Notes: generated from the sequence alone by a model not told the origin. Shown: positions 1 through 12,129, numbered from the stretch's first letter. The stretch is DNA of 64,000 bases from Colocasia esculenta (GCA_014218235.1 CM024758.1:73976206-74040205), one strand, 5' to 3'. Numbers and translations are program-made.

Positions 1-1
1 A

Positions 2-487
2 GAGAAATTAATTGAAGCTCTATGGGCCTACCGTACCTCCATCCGCACGCCCACTGGACAAACTCCATTTTCACTTACTTATGGGATGGAGGCGGTATGT
101 CCACATGAAATTCTCATTCCTTCGCTAAGGGTACAATTAGATAAAGAACTAAATCTCGATGAACATCGGGAGGCGTTCCTTACACAGTTGGAACTCTTAG
201 ACGAACGGAGTATTGTCGCGGCCGATCATGTACTTTCATATCAAAATAGGCTCTCAAGATCTTTTCAAAAGAAGGTGATTGAACGCAAATTCCAACAAGA
301 AGACATGGTTTTAAAGCGAATTTTCATAAAACCTGGAGGTCCTAGGTCCAAGCTGCAAGCTAATTGGGAAGGTTCGTACGTCGTTAAGGAAGTATACCCT
401 GGGAACGCGTACAGGCTGATAAATGCTGATGGTGAGGAGCTCTCTCACCCGTGGAATGGTTTGTATTTGAAAAGATTCTACCCTTAA
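2..487 (+). CDS. Ty3/gypsy integrase, C-terminal part (partial, Tat type)
   Basis: The frame is open from the left edge to a TAA at 485-487, about 161 codons. The first codons read ALWAYRTSIRTPTGQTPFSL, the conserved block after the integrase catalytic core. A stretch of about 100 residues follows, then an SH3-like DNA-binding tail with the characteristic PRSKLQANWEGSYVV and HPWNGLYLKRFYP. Integrase inserts the cDNA into the host genome. No chromodomain follows, which fits Tat/Ogre and differs from elements A and B. No frameshift or stop is visible in the preserved part. The start lies outside the window, so the ATG at 86 is not a real start. Confidence 0.85.
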   Translation, partial: EKLIEALWAYRTSIRTPTGQTPFSLTYGMEAVCPHEILIPSLRVQLDKELNLDEHREAFLTQLELLDERSIVAADHVLSYQNRLSRSFQKKVIERKFQQEDMVLKRIFIKPGGPRSKLQANWEGSYVVKEVYPGNAYRLINADGEELSHPWNGLYLKRFYP

Positions 488-1218
488 TAAAATGTTATCT
501 ATAGGGGCACCCTTTTCTAAAAGAGCATTGACTATTTTGAGCTTCTCATCCTTTATGATTGTTGGATCACTCCTAAGTTTAGTCACCACACACTACACGG
601 CCACCCATAGCCGAAGTCCCTTAGACAAGAGTGCTCCAGCCTAGCCCTTGCGTAGGAGGGGTACAGGTCTGTTCTCTTCTTATTCGGACAAAGGTTTAGG
701 GATAAAAGGATTGATTGGTTTGTAGACTAGGTAAGGGGGAGTTGATCATGTGCGAATGAACTCTCAAATAGAGACGGTCTATGAAAATGTGCAAAAGAAA
801 CATGCAATGAAAAAGAACAAATGAGTCAAAATATGAGGAATAGGGGCATGTCAAAGAGTGGCAGTATAGTTCCCCGCGAGACGCCCTTGAACCCGGGCGT
901 ACGCATGCCTTAAATAAATGACCATAAAGTCTCTGGACAACAGACAGATTTCACATGAAACACTCCCCCTAACCGGATCACACAAACCAACGCCCTGCAC
1001 CCTGACGCCATGTCTTTCTACCTATATGTCTTCCTGTCTTCCTAAAAGACCGAATTCCCCTCTACACTTGGTCTATGTAGGAACATCGATGGCTAGGGGC
1101 AATCGGCTGTGGGAGGTCCAAAAAAAAAAGAATGCACACTGCACCTAGGGGTTGTTCGACAGTCAGAAGAAAAAGGTGACTCATAATTACTTGTTCAAAT
1201 GCGAAGGGTACCACTATA
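488..1218 (+). other. Post-pol non-coding region of element F
   Basis: About 730 bp after the integrase stop. I see no coding frame with family character; the 76-codon frame at 918-1148 has no recognisable domain. In Tat elements this interval normally holds spacer sequence before the antisense genes. Confidence 0.5.
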
Positions 1219-1527
1219 GAAAACCCAAAAATCCAAAAAAATCCAAAAATCCCAAAAATCCAAAAAAAAAATCAAAAAACCCCAAAAATCTAAAAAAATC
1301 AGAAAACCTAAAAAATTCCAAAAAAATCAAAAAACCTCAAAAAAAAATCAGAAAAACCTCAAAGATCCAAAAAAAATCAGAAAAACCTCAAAAATCCAAA
1401 AAAAATCAGGAAAAACCTCAAAAATCCAAAAAATCAGAAAAACCTCAAAAATTCAAAAAAACCCCAAAAATCCAAAAAATCATAAAAATCCAAAAAAAAA
1501 AATCACAAAATCACAAAATAAAAAAAT
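1219..1527 (+). repeat. A-rich low-complexity tract (AAAAATCC-like repeat)
   Basis: Degenerate tandem repetition of units such as CCAAAAATCCAAAAAA and CAGAAAAACCTCAAAAATCC. It opens a lysine/proline-rich reading frame (1152-1529) that I take as a composition artefact. A shorter A-rich stretch lies on the other side of the antisense genes at about 29078-29110, consistent with one retroelement interior. Confidence 0.75.
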
Positions 1528-1585
1528 AGATATCATTTTCTTTTAGCATACATTATTTCTTTTAATTTCTCGTCTATTTAATAAG

Positions 1586-1647
1586 GCTCAGCCCCTTGAC
1601 TATCGCGAAGATCAAATCACTACTTTATTTAGAGCAAGGGGCTGAGC
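1586..1647. repeat. Inverted repeat, 13-bp perfect arms
   Basis: GCTCAGCCCCTTG at 1586-1598 is matched by its exact reverse complement at 1635-1647, leaving a 36-nt loop. It lies about 240 bp beyond the 3' end of the antisense PMD gene. It could form a stem-loop in either transcript. I see no U-tract or other sign of function. Confidence 0.6.
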
Positions 1648-1884
1648 TAAAGAACAGATCTAACCTGTTTTGCTAAGTGTGTAGGGACAAGAGATTGAAG
1701 AACGATACAAACGTTGTACTCAGTTCATTTTCCACTCTCTTTCTTACTCTCTCGTTCATTTGGATCTCATCTCACTCGTGTTAATCACATTCAAATACAA
1801 TCACAAACATTGGCATAAAATGTAAAAAATCCACTAGTAAGAGCGATATGTACAAAGATAAGGGGGAGGTGGCTCACAAGCTCC

Positions 1885-2949
1885 TCACTGTCCACCACCA
1901 CTCTCCCCAGATCCCTCACACCTATCGGGTGGTGGTGGCATCTCACCACCACCCCGACCGCTCCTGGCACTCGCCTCCCCTACCAGGCGTCTCTCCTCCT
2001 CCTCATTCCTCCGACGGCCAGAGGAGTCTGCTAGATACTGCCTCACAGAGGTGCTCGTCGCCCAGCTAGCACCGCTCGCACCGCTCCTGCTCCGGGACTG
2101 GCCGATCACCGTAATCATCTCCTGCAGACTCCGAGCTAGAGTCTACTGCGCATGCAAGTCGAAGCGAAGTCGTGTCAACTCCGCCTGATCCGCAGCCAGT
2201 CCCTGCGTATGCAACTTCTCTATCTCTGTGGTCATCTCGATCGTCTGGAGGCATAGCTGATCTCTCTCTGCTGCTATGCTGTCCCTCTCCCTCTCCAGCT
2301 CAGCTACTCGGTCAGTAGCGGTCCTCAGTTCGTCCACCTGCAAGAAGTCAATTCAAGGTCAGTGTGAATAAAATCTCAATTTTCAAATCACTGGCACACT
2401 TACCCGCTCTGCTAATGATGCCTCTGCCTCCTCAGCTCTCCTCACTGCACCGCCCAGTCGGTCTGCTAGATCCGACTGGGAATCCTCTACTGCTCTAGAA
2501 GAGGAGGCACCTCCCTGTGTCCTCCTCACTCGGTCTAGCTCTCTCCGCTGCACATTTAACACACGTCAGTTTTTTTCAAATCAACTATGAAATTGGTAAG
2601 GTACTGAAGTCTGAGTAAGTACTTACCAGCTGCTATACCTCCCTCTGAGCGGCCTCGCGATCCTGTACCGCCGAGTGGAGCAGGGCCCGGAGCGAGGCGA
2701 TCTCTCCAGTCACGTCTACCTGCAAAACATCACAGCTGTCAGCTCAATTCAATCAAAGAACAATTCAAATAATCTGACGTTGTAGATCTTACCTGTCGCC
2801 TCGTGCCTCGGTAGACTCTCACGCCTGTAAGTACACGTCGTCTGAGGTAGCCTCCGATCGGACCCGCTTTCCCTTGCGCTCCCAGTCGGCTATCTGCTCG
2901 CGGGCCCTCTCACGCTAGTCGGTAGTGTCGTGGAGTCCCCGAAACCTCC
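1885..2949 (-). pseudogene. Antisense PMD-type gene, 3' half (coiled-coil tail), split by element A
   Basis: This continues the gene at 24968-26791 once element A is removed. The reading frame carries across the insertion point from the exon that starts at 25174. Exons on the minus strand are 2949-2793, 2717-2627, 2547-2404 and 2337-1885, separated by AT-rich introns of 75, 79 and 66 bp, all GT..AG. The last exon encodes an acidic/basic heptad-like helix (DRVAELERERDSIAAERDQL and onward), a probable coiled coil, then a low-complexity Arg/Glu/Gly/Pro tail ending at 1885. In-frame stops at 2915-2917, 2819-2821, 2633-2635 and 2143-2145 break it. Each is explicable as CAG to TAG or CGA to TGA. 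Function is unknown; the coiled coil suggests self-association. Confidence 0.68.
2945..2949. repeat. Target-site duplication of element A (left copy)
   Basis: CCTCC, repeated exactly at 24968-24972 on the other side of the element. It places the insertion inside an exon of the antisense PMD gene. Confidence 0.93.
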
Positions 2950-5900
2950 TGTCACGCCCCGATATTTAGCAGCGGAATAAATACCGAGGGACGTGAACGA
3001 TACAAATAGGCGTATCACAGTTGAATAACGCAGAGTCACGATTGAATATAATAACATCATCAAAGATACTCTTTATTTCATTTCAATCACCTAGATACAA
3101 CCTTACATAAGAAAGAACCATCTAAAGGTCCATTATTCAAATAAATCTTCCAGAAAAGTTAACTAATACAAAGACTACTCAATTGTCTATTTCTAAACTA
3201 TCATCGACTCATATGGAGGGTGCTCTTCACTCTTGCCCTGCCCCATCGGACTCCACTGGTTCTTCATCACTTCCTGAAAAAGGGTAGGATGATAGGGTGA
3301 GCGAACTAGCTCAGTAGGATTTACATCTCAATATGGTGCGGGCACTAATATACGTGATTAGCATTTTAATCAGGCAAGATATGAACATGTATATGATGAC
3401 AATGCTTGCAATACTAACAGATCGAATAACAGAGTAGATCGGATATCATTTCAGATCAAATGTCGAGTTGCATATGTACAGTGGACAGATATTCCAAGAA
3501 TAGAATCGTATCAAAAGATTGGCCATATTCAGACAGATATCATGCGTTCACATGATCAGACGTATCATATCATATCAGATCACATCAGACTTATCATATC
3601 AAACAAAGGCACATTCACACAAATCTTGCATATCGTATCAGTGCCATGCCACGCACCACAAGTCCATACTCCCGCGGTTAAAAAGTACGCTGGGGTGCTC
3701 CTCCCCAGGACCAGACAGGGCCCTTATTGCACAGGCATTAGTCAAATTTGGACCGGAGTCCCACGTTGTGCCGAACAAACATATTCATATTATGGCCACA
3801 GAGTTTCAAAGGCAAGATCATAGTAAAAAGAAACATGATCATTCATAGAGTCAAGGTATGACAAATAGCTCAAGAGAACAAGGCAGGATAACGACGTATC
3901 TTATGTTTCATAATTCATTAATGTCTTAACAGGAGGGTGTTTCAAAAGACAAATCATATGCAGAACATGTGTTCTCAATTTCCCAAGAAGGGTGTGCCTA
4001 TTCGTGCAAAAGTATAAGTGACGAGTCACGGATCTTTCCTAGCATGTATGCATATGACAAATAATTAATTGAACACCGGAAAGCATGTAACTATTGGAAC
4101 TCATATGCAAATCATGACTTTTACACCACTAACAAGTCCACACTAACATGTATTCATCCCCACATTCATATCATATTCTTATCTTATCAATGGACAATAA
4201 GCAAGATCACAAGATAATCCAATGAACATAAGGACAATCAAAATTACACATTAGAATCATATTCGTATCATTACCATTTTCTTCAATGAGTTGATTTATT
4301 TAAGTCCATGCATACTATATAACATCATGCACATGCTTATAGATATCATGAAATGATCAGACCCATAAATATGCAAAATCTTGTAAGGGTAGTGTCGACA
4401 CACCCCTGACTGGTGTCGACACAATGCTTCAGACACATGGCAAAATAATGCAAAACTGGCCAAGTAGTGTCGACACTAGTCCAGCTAGTGTCGACACAGT
4501 GCCTCAAATACAAGGCAAAAAGGTCAAGTAGTGTCGACATTAGTCCAGGTAGTGTCGACACAGTGCTTCAAATGCAAGGCAAAACAGTCAAGTAGTGTCG
4601 ACACTAGTCCAGGTAGTGTCGACACTAGAGACAGCTCCCAGAACACCTTCTGGCCAAGCTGGGACAGTGTGTCCACACTAGCTCAAGTAGTGTCGACACT
4701 AGAGGCCTTCCCAGAACACCTTCTAGGCTGTTTTGGGACAGTGTGTCGACACTAGCCCAAGTAGTGTCGACACTAGTGCCCTTCCAGAACAAAACTTATA
4801 AGTCATATGGAACCCGAAAACACATCCATGCAATGATTCACTTCCAACTCTTATAACTCTTTAACGATTGACATTTGGACAAAACATTCAACATGAAAGA
4901 TGAAGAGGACACCTAGTGGAAAAACTTTGATGTTGAGGGTTTGATCTAATTAGGTCTCGAATCCTGAGAAAACATATGAAGAACAAAAAATCAAGTGTAG
5001 CCCGAAATCATAGTATCATGCAGTGACTCTCTTACGAAGCATATAGCTCTCTAACGAAAGACTTTTGGACAAAACGTCCAACATAAAAGATGATCGTGAC
5101 TTCAAGTAGAAGAACTTTAGTGAAGAACATTTAGTCAATTCCTGTCTTGAATCTTGTGCATAATAGGAAGAAGGGGAGTAAGCCCTAACTGGACACGACT
5201 TAGAGAAAACGACCAATACTCCATGCATACTCCATGAAAATTGGGCAAATCAAGTGCAAATGAACATAGACTCGATGCTATACATGATGGTATAGGTTTT
5301 ATTTAATCTTGGCCCGAGAACACCTACCTTTATGAAGATCTAAAACCAGTCGACGTTCTGGACGCAACAGAGGATAAAGGGGGATGAAGCTCCGGATTCC
5401 CTGCCTTTCTCCTTCTCCTCTGAAGCTCTAGCCTGCCTCCAAACGACTCCAACTCATTGTTAAACCTTCCCCAAGAGTATAGGGACGAGTTCTTATAGTT
5501 TTAGGATGTTGTTAAGAGTCCTAACGAGACTAGGAAAAGGCTACGAGCTATGTTTCCTTCTTTCCATAAAATCTGGGATTCCTTTACCCAAAAGAGGTAG
5601 CAAAGGTTTAGGAAACCAACAATTGGGGTTGAATTCCGTTTTGGCTTACCTTTCATGACTAATCACCCATATTTTAACCCTAAATTACCCTCACTAATTA
5701 CTGCATAATTACATACACGAATTTCTGGGTAATTTCTTGTCCTAGTTCATTTATATCCTTGGGCCAAATATGCTCTATTGGCCCAATCTTGTTAATGGGT
5801 CATTAACACATGGTATTGGAAGTCTCTCCAATACGTTTATGTAATCTTATTCTCCTTTATTTCCAAAAATTTTAAATCGCTAAATTTTTGGGGTGTTACA
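2950..5900 (-). repeat. Element A 3' LTR
   Basis: Aligns end to end with 22010-24967. Differences include a 20-bp indel near 3050, a short indel near 3570, and one extra dyad half-unit (spacer plus palindrome) at about 4605-4625. A TATA-like AACTATAAGA lies at 5491-5500 on the minus strand. Blocks near 5309-5318 (CTCGGGCCAA) and around 4340-4360 are shared with the LTRs of C and D. Confidence 0.93.
4392..4773. repeat. Array of six palindrome pairs (GTGTCGACAC), 21 bp within each pair
   Basis: Copies start at 4392/4413, 4467/4488, 4531/4552, 4595/4616, 4669/4690 and 4743/4764. Every pair is offset by exactly 21 bp with an 11-bp spacer of the type TAGYCCARGTA. The 4531 copy ends in T and the 4669 copy has one central change. 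The pairs recur every 64-75 bp. Each inner dyad can also be read as 8-nt arms CGACACTA/TAGTGTCG around 7 nt. Confidence 0.95.
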
Positions 5901-7325
5901 TTCTCCCCCTCTAAAAAAAAAATTTGGTCCCCAAATTTACACGTAATGGTGTAGATCGTACCTAAGAATAGTTCTGGGTGGTTTTTCTTCATTCTTTCCT
6001 CTATTTCCCAGATAGCATTTGTAACCCCGTCTCGACTCCATTGGACCTTCACCATAGGTATGGTACGATTCCTGAGTGGCTGAATCTTCCGATCTAACAG
6101 TTTGATCGGCTTCTCTTTATAAGTCAGGTCCTCCCGAATCTCCAAGTCCTCATGGTTGATTACATGGTCGGCATTGAATAAATACTTCCGCAGCATGGAT
6201 ATGTGGAACACATTATGCACGTTCGCCAGCTGTGGAGGTAGTGCAAGTCGATACGCCACCTGACCAATCATTTCCAGAATTTCAAATGGCCCTATAAATC
6301 TGGGACTCAACTTTCCTTTGATCCCAAATCTTTGTATCCCCCTTGATGGTGAGACCTTCAGGAAAACATGCTCGCCAACCTGAAATTCTAGTTCTCTTCT
6401 TCTCTTATCTGCATAACTTTTCTGCCTGGATTGTGCTATCTTCAGGCGTTCCCTGATAATCTGAACCTTCCTGATAGTGGCTTCAATTAAGTCGGGTCCA
6501 ACCCATTAGTTCTCCCCAACCTCTTCCCAACAAAGGGGTGATCTGCAACTCCTGCCATATAAGGCTTCAAATGGAGCCATCTTGATACTTGCCTGGTAAC
6601 TGTTGTTATAAGCAAACTCTATCAAGTACAACTGATCATCCCATCGACCTTAAAATCCAGCACCAGAGCACGAAGCATATCTTCCACAATTTGATTGGTC
6701 CTTTCAGTTTGTCCATCAGTCTGAGGATGGAAAGCAGTACTAAAGTTCAGCTTAGTACCCATTGCTGCTTGTAAACCCTTCCAGAAGTGTGAAGTGAATC
6801 TAGGGTCCCGATCTGATATTATGCTAGATGGAACCCCATGCAGTCTAACTACTTCCTTAACATATAGAGCGGCCAACACATCCACTGACCATGTACTTTT
6901 GATCGGCAAGAAGTGAGCCGACTTAGTCAATCGATCAACTATTACCCAAATTGCATCCATACCACCTCTAGTCTTGGGCAATCCCATGATAAAGTCCATA
7001 CCGATACTATCCCACTTCCACTCTGGGATTTCTAGTGGTAGCAGTCCACCAGCTGTACGAAAATGCTCAGTTTGACTTTCATGCATGTTAAACAGTATGC
7101 CACATGATCGGCCACATCCCTCTTCATGTTTGGCCACCAGTACGACCTTTTTAAGTCTTGGTACATCTTTGTTGATCCTGGATGAATCGTATATTTGGAC
7201 TGGTGAGCTTCATTCAGTAACCTCTTCTTGAGTTCTCCATGATCAGGGACACATATTCTACCTCGGAATAATAATCTTCCATCTGCTGATAGAGTAAAGT
7301 CAGGTCTTTGTTCTAGCTTCTCCAT
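5837..7325 (-). pseudogene. Element A pol: integrase with C-terminal chromodomain, frameshifted
   Basis: Minus strand. About 7325-7085 encodes the HHCC zinc-binding domain ([10 protein letters not shown]...CLTC). About 7080-6640 encodes the catalytic core: first Asp in IGMDFI, second in SDRDPRF (near 6798-6822), Glu in the segment after [13 protein letters not shown]. About 6530-5950 gives the C-terminal DNA-binding region (LSPRFIGPFEI) and a chromodomain-like tail (VKVQWSRDG...AIWEIEERM). Frameshifts lie near 7080 and 6640, and an in-frame stop near 6508. The final frame runs on across the polypurine tract into the 3' LTR and stops at 5837. Known: chromodomain integrases of this clade target chromatin. 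It would be made as part of a Gag-Pol polyprotein. Confidence 0.9.
5901..5912 (-). promoter_or_regulatory. Polypurine tract of element A
   Basis: AGAGGGGGAGAA on the minus strand, immediately upstream of the 3' LTR start TGTAACACC. It is the primer site for plus-strand DNA synthesis. Confidence 0.85.
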
Positions 7326-7352
7326 GATCTGAACTAAGAATGGATCTTCTCC

Positions 7353-8847
7353 CTATTTCTCCTTGATTTCGGTCAGTAGATCGGATTGTATCTGGAGATT
7401 GGAAATCATTACCTGTTTTTCCTTCTTTCCCATGTCTAAGTTCAAGCTTGCAAATTGTTCCAGTAACTTCCATTCGCCCAGCATCATATTAGCTAGCATA
7501 GCTCCTGGTTGTCTACTTAGAGCGTCAGCCACTACATTGGCTTTCCCAGGGTGATATTGAATGGAAAAGTCAAAGTCCTTAAGGTACTCTAACCACCTTC
7601 TTTGTCTCATGTTAAGCTCCTTTTGTGAGAACAAGTATTTCAAACTCTTGTGGTCAGAAAAGACTTTAAATTGCTCACCATAGATATAATGCTTCCAAAT
7701 CTTCAAGGCGAATACTACGGCTGCTAATTCCAGGTCATGAACTGGGTAGTACACTTCGTGGATCTTCAACTGCCTTGAGGCATAAGCTATTACTTTCCCT
7801 TGTTGCATTAAGACGCATCCCAGACCTATTCCAGAAGCATCTGAATAAATTTCAAATCCTCCCTCTTCAGTGGGTAAGGCGAGGACAGGAGCAGTGGTCA
7901 GACACTTCTTCAAGTTGTTAAAGCTTCCCTCACAATCATCAGTCCACACAAACAGATTTTCCTTCCGGGTCAGCTTGGTTAATGGCACTGCAATCTTTGA
8001 GAAATCCTTTATAAACCTTCGGTAATATCCTGCTAGACCTAGGAAGCTCCTGATCTCAGTGACGCTTGTCGGTCTTTCCCATTTCAGAACAGCCTCAACC
8101 TTTGATGGATCAGCAGCGATACCATCCTTGGTTACCACATGTCCTAAAAAGGATACCTCCTCAAGCCAGAATTCACATTTACTTAGCTTGGCATATAATT
8201 TATTCTCCTATAAAATCTGTAATGAGATCCTCAAATGCTCCTCATGCTCTTCCTTTGTCTTGGAATAATCAATATATCGTCGATGAATACCACCACAAAT
8301 TTATCAAGATATGGGCGATAAATGCTATTCATCAATTGCATAAAAACTGCAGGGGCATTTGTTAGTCCAAAAGGCATAACAATGAATTCATAATGCCCAT
8401 ACCTGCTTCGGAAGGCTGTCTTGTGAATGTCTTCTCCTTTGATCCTCAATTGATGATAACCGGATCTGAGATCTATTTTAGAGAAGTATCTAGCTCCAGA
8501 TAATTGATCAAACAACTCATCAATCCTTGGCAGAGGGTATTTGTTCTTGATGGTTAACTGGTTTAGTTGTCTGTAATCTATACATAGCCTCATCGACCCA
8601 TCTTTCTTCTTGACGAAGAGGACAGGTGCACCCCATGGCGATGTGCTTGGTCGGATGAAACCCTTCTCTAATAGTTCCATCAGTTGCTCTTTTAGTTCCT
8701 TCAGTTCTGTGGGGGACATTCTATATGGTGCCCTAGATACTGGTGCTTCTCCAGGGACCAAATCAATGGTAAAATCGACCTCTCGCTCAGGAGGAATTCC
8801 TGGCAAGTCTTCTGGAAAAACATCAGTGTATTCGCTGACAACATGGA
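7353..8847 (-). pseudogene. Element A pol: reverse transcriptase and RNase H, broken
   Basis: From the B insertion point at 8847 the frame gives the protease-RT linker ([20 protein letters not shown]) and the RT finger/palm blocks ([30 protein letters not shown]). The catalytic VVVFIDD falls near 8270-8295. A frameshift follows just after the catalytic block (near 8265), and a TAG interrupts the thumb region near 8210. RNase H continues from 8138 ([11 protein letters not shown], then the DHKSLKYLF block and NVVADALSR). A TAG at 7353-7355 separates RNase H from integrase. RT and RNase H convert genomic RNA to DNA. The frame upstream of B (20354-20558) joins this one through codons for VEDIH then VVSEY. 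Confidence 0.92.
8843..8847. repeat. Target-site duplication of element B (left copy)
   Basis: ATGGA, repeated exactly at 20349-20353. It lies in the protease-RT linker of element A. Confidence 0.95.
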
Positions 8848-11104
8848 TGTAGCGACCCTCATTATATCGGTACGGTTATACCAACCCACGTCGATATAGT
8901 GAACGTTGCCACAGTGGGACATTTACCCAACAATAACATTCAGCTGAGATACACGTGAATATAAGAACAGAGTAGCGGAAGTAAAAGAACCACTGTCTTC
9001 ATTTCATTCATCATCCACATTTAACATACATGATTCGATAACATTTAAAGAACTAAAAGTCCACATAATTAAATTGCTGAAAATCAAATACACAATTGTC
9101 CACACTTAAACATTTCTTTCCATGATAATGCTAGTACAATGTTTCAATTACATACATCAAAATGCCAAAATGTCACAACTAAGCTCCACCAAACTAGCTA
9201 CTCTCCGCGCTCGGAGTCGCTTTCCACGGTCTCCTCCAAAGGTGTGTCACCTACTACACCTGTACGCCGAAGAAAGTAATGAGTCTAAAAGACTCAGCAA
9301 ATAACTCTACACATATCATTCATACACATGTCATAGCAGGTTTACATACACATTTACAAGACACAATCATGTAGCATGCGTGACCTTGAAATAAACAACC
9401 TATCATGGTGATTCTACTTATTAAACACATGATTCATGCTTTCAGATTTTCCCACAATAAAACTTCCTATCACATGCTCTCTAATCATTCCTACACATGA
9501 AAGTTCTACTTTCAATTAAACTAAAACATGAGAACAATCTAGCATGACTAGCTTACATACATGAAAGAAAACATTGCTAACATGGTTATTACTCATTCGT
9601 ATACATGCACATAACCATTTCACATGCTTTAAGCTTGCTGTTTTGATGTGGTTTGACAGTTTACAATCTAACACATGAAAGCTATGTTCTCATTCAAACC
9701 ACAATGTGAGAGTAAACACACATGGAATGGGTTACACATAAGTAAGGATTGTCCCTAGCATGGATTCTATGCATTGTACACATATAACACATGATCATAA
9801 CCACATTTAGGTTGCTGTCCTAACATGATTTCAGATCATCATATCATGGATTTCAATTTCACATCCTCACATTTTGGTTTCGCGTTTTTACACAATTTCT
9901 AATTCACATACTTCACTTTTTACACATTGCACATTTACACATTCACATTTACACATTGTTCACACTACACAATTTGCACATGATCACAATCACATTCACA
10001 TTTTACACTTTAGTGCCGTGACACATAGTCCAAACCACCAGAGAAGGACACATCACATCACATACACATAGACGTCACCTAGGCAATACAGTGACGACTC
10101 TTGGACTGCGCAGACCGGGAGAACAAGTCTCCACCCTAACCAGTGGTACTTGTCCACCTCCAGGATTTCATCCTAATGCCCTTAGGATCACAACACATTG
10201 ATCCTTCCCATGGGGACTTTTCCATGGTACGGTTCCACAGCCCTCTATGGAAGCAGTATCACACTTGGCACAATTTACACATTTACCGATTTTTAACACA
10301 TATCTTTACACGTGTCACTTGCCTCTCATTCATTTTCTCACTCACACAAGGGCTCTGTTTTTCCTAACATGATTCTACAGTTAACAGGGATTACAGGTTC
10401 AGAGTTTGCACAAATCAGATTACACACACATATCACATTATTCCCACATTAGCATGCATTTTTCTTTTCACATTTCTCGAAGGGAAAAATTCATATTTCA
10501 CTATATAGTTTCCCAAACGACTTAAAAATTTAACCACATGCTGATCTCAGATTTACGATTCCACATGAAAATTTTCAAATTTTTCTGACTCAATATGAAA
10601 TTACAGAAAATTTAACATCGATTTCACATTATTATTCATAATGCAAACTAACATGGAGTTGAACATAATCACAAATCTAACAGCTCACTGGTTGCACCCT
10701 AGCATGCACAGGGTCACAGACTTTATTCCCGAATTTACCGAGCAACACGCAATTTACTGGAATTTACATCACCTACGCATGATTTCTATTTTTCCCAAAA
10801 CAGAAATTTCAATAACCATACAAATATGGGGAAAAATGTCAGAAACTCAGGGCATAGACAGGATCATGCATACATGGTCTAACAAATTTGGGCAACAAAT
10901 CTTTACCACGGATCATTAGGATCATGGTGCATGTACATTGCCACTCATTTCGCATACGCATTAGATAGACGAATAAATTCAACCACCCACAAAATAAATG
11001 TTCATTCATTCTCCCATTCATCACATTAGCTAGTATACATAGCATATAAGAGTTACATTATATCTTCATCGCAAAACACGTCGAAATTAATCAAATAGAA
11101 GGGC

Positions 11105-11221
11105 AGAACAGTTCACTGTTCTGTCCAAACGAACTTGGCGGCGGTCTCTGGCCGTTCCAGGAGTGGACGGCCAGATCGCTGGACGCATACCAGGGATCTT
11201 GGCGTCAAGGGCATTGACGCC
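11105..11221. repeat. Dyad cluster, downstream side of the B promoter block
   Basis: The clearest unit is 11201-11221, with arms GGCGTCA and TGACGCC around 7 nt. Partial units with GGCGGCG/GGCCGTT and GGACGC/GGCGTC lie just before it. The same block, in opposite orientation, is at 44158-44243 in the solo LTR. Confidence 0.75.
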
Positions 11222-11790
11222 AAGTTCCTGTCTGTGCAGAAACACAAACCGAACTCCAAATGCAAAGGTGAAAGGGGGATCTAGGACACGAGGAAAAATA
11301 CATAAAATTTATAAAACCCTACTTGACATCTACATGGACGGAGTGTGAGTGTTACTTGCCTCTGAAAAATACTCCAGACGGATCTAAATGGCGGAGAAGC
11401 TCTCCTTGGGCAGTCCCAAGAAGCTCCCTAGAAAGTCTTCCTCCGGGTTCTTGGTCGATGCAGGTGCTAAGCCAGTGGCGGGGAAGCCTTCTCCTTGCTT
11501 CCCTCTAGCCTCGAGTTGCAATAGAACGCCGGATGAAGCCTTGGATCGCCGGATTGAAGCCTCCAAAGTTCAGTCTTTGCACAGTTCCGAGCTAGGGTTT
11601 TCTCTCCTCTTTGCAAAGAGTCAAGAGAGGTTTTCTGGTGCAGCAAGGGTTTAGTTTATAGGAGAGGGGTTTGGGGAACCCCGGAGAGGTGATGGGATGG
11701 CCTGATAGCCGTTGGGGACTTCTCCCCAATGGCTGGGCTTGCTTGCCCCCGGAGTTTCGGGGTCTGCAACGCATGCAGGTCAGAGATCTT

Positions 11791-11879
11791 AACGTCCACA
11801 TCTATGGACGTTGGAGTAAGTTTTGGCGTCCATCGATGTGGATGCTGGATCAGCATGGGCGTCCATCCATGTTGACGCC
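11791..11879. repeat. Three 22-bp dyads upstream of the B promoter
   Basis: Units at 11791-11812 (arms AACGTCCA/TGGACGTT), 11825-11846 (GGCGTCCA/TGGATGCT; the other LTR has the perfect TGGACGCT) and 11858-11879 (GGCGTCCA/TTGACGCC). Each has 8-nt arms around 6 nt. Confidence 0.88.
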
Positions 11880-12129
11880 AACTTGGCCCTTCGGCCAGAA
11901 CTCAAACATGCAGAAACCATGCTTAACTTATACATATTTACATGCCATACATACGTATTATCTTGTACACACTACCAACATATCATTCATACATTATTTA
12001 CAACTAATTATACACATGCGTACATAAGTATAATAGTTAATACATACGTGGATATGTACATCTACGCATACACCACATAAATTATTTACACGAAATTAAA
12101 ATAATGCAACAAAATTCGAGGGCCTTACA

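Larger units (their letters stand above)
8848..12129 (-). repeat. Element B 3' LTR
   Basis: It is the intact copy of the pair. Minus-strand TATAAA lies at 11655-11660 within a 245-bp block that the 5' LTR lacks. Dyad clusters lie on both sides of this block (11791-11879 and about 11105-11221). Reading frames of 60-92 codons inside the LTR (for example 10641-10919) recur in the other LTR only because the copies are young. Confidence 0.93.

Noticed and set aside
1152..1529. 125-codon Lys/Pro-rich reading frame
   Set aside because: It simply translates the A-rich AAAAATCC-like repeat; no start context, domain or conservation.
4392..4773. CRISPR-like array
   Set aside because: The repeats are 10-bp palindromes with conserved, not unique, spacers, inside a plant LTR.
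10641..11045. Overlapping frames of 92 and 68 codons present in both B LTRs (also 19104-19508)
   Set aside because: They are kept in both copies only because the LTRs are a recent duplicate; the frames are on opposite strands, lack domain features, and I found no matching frame in the older solo LTR.
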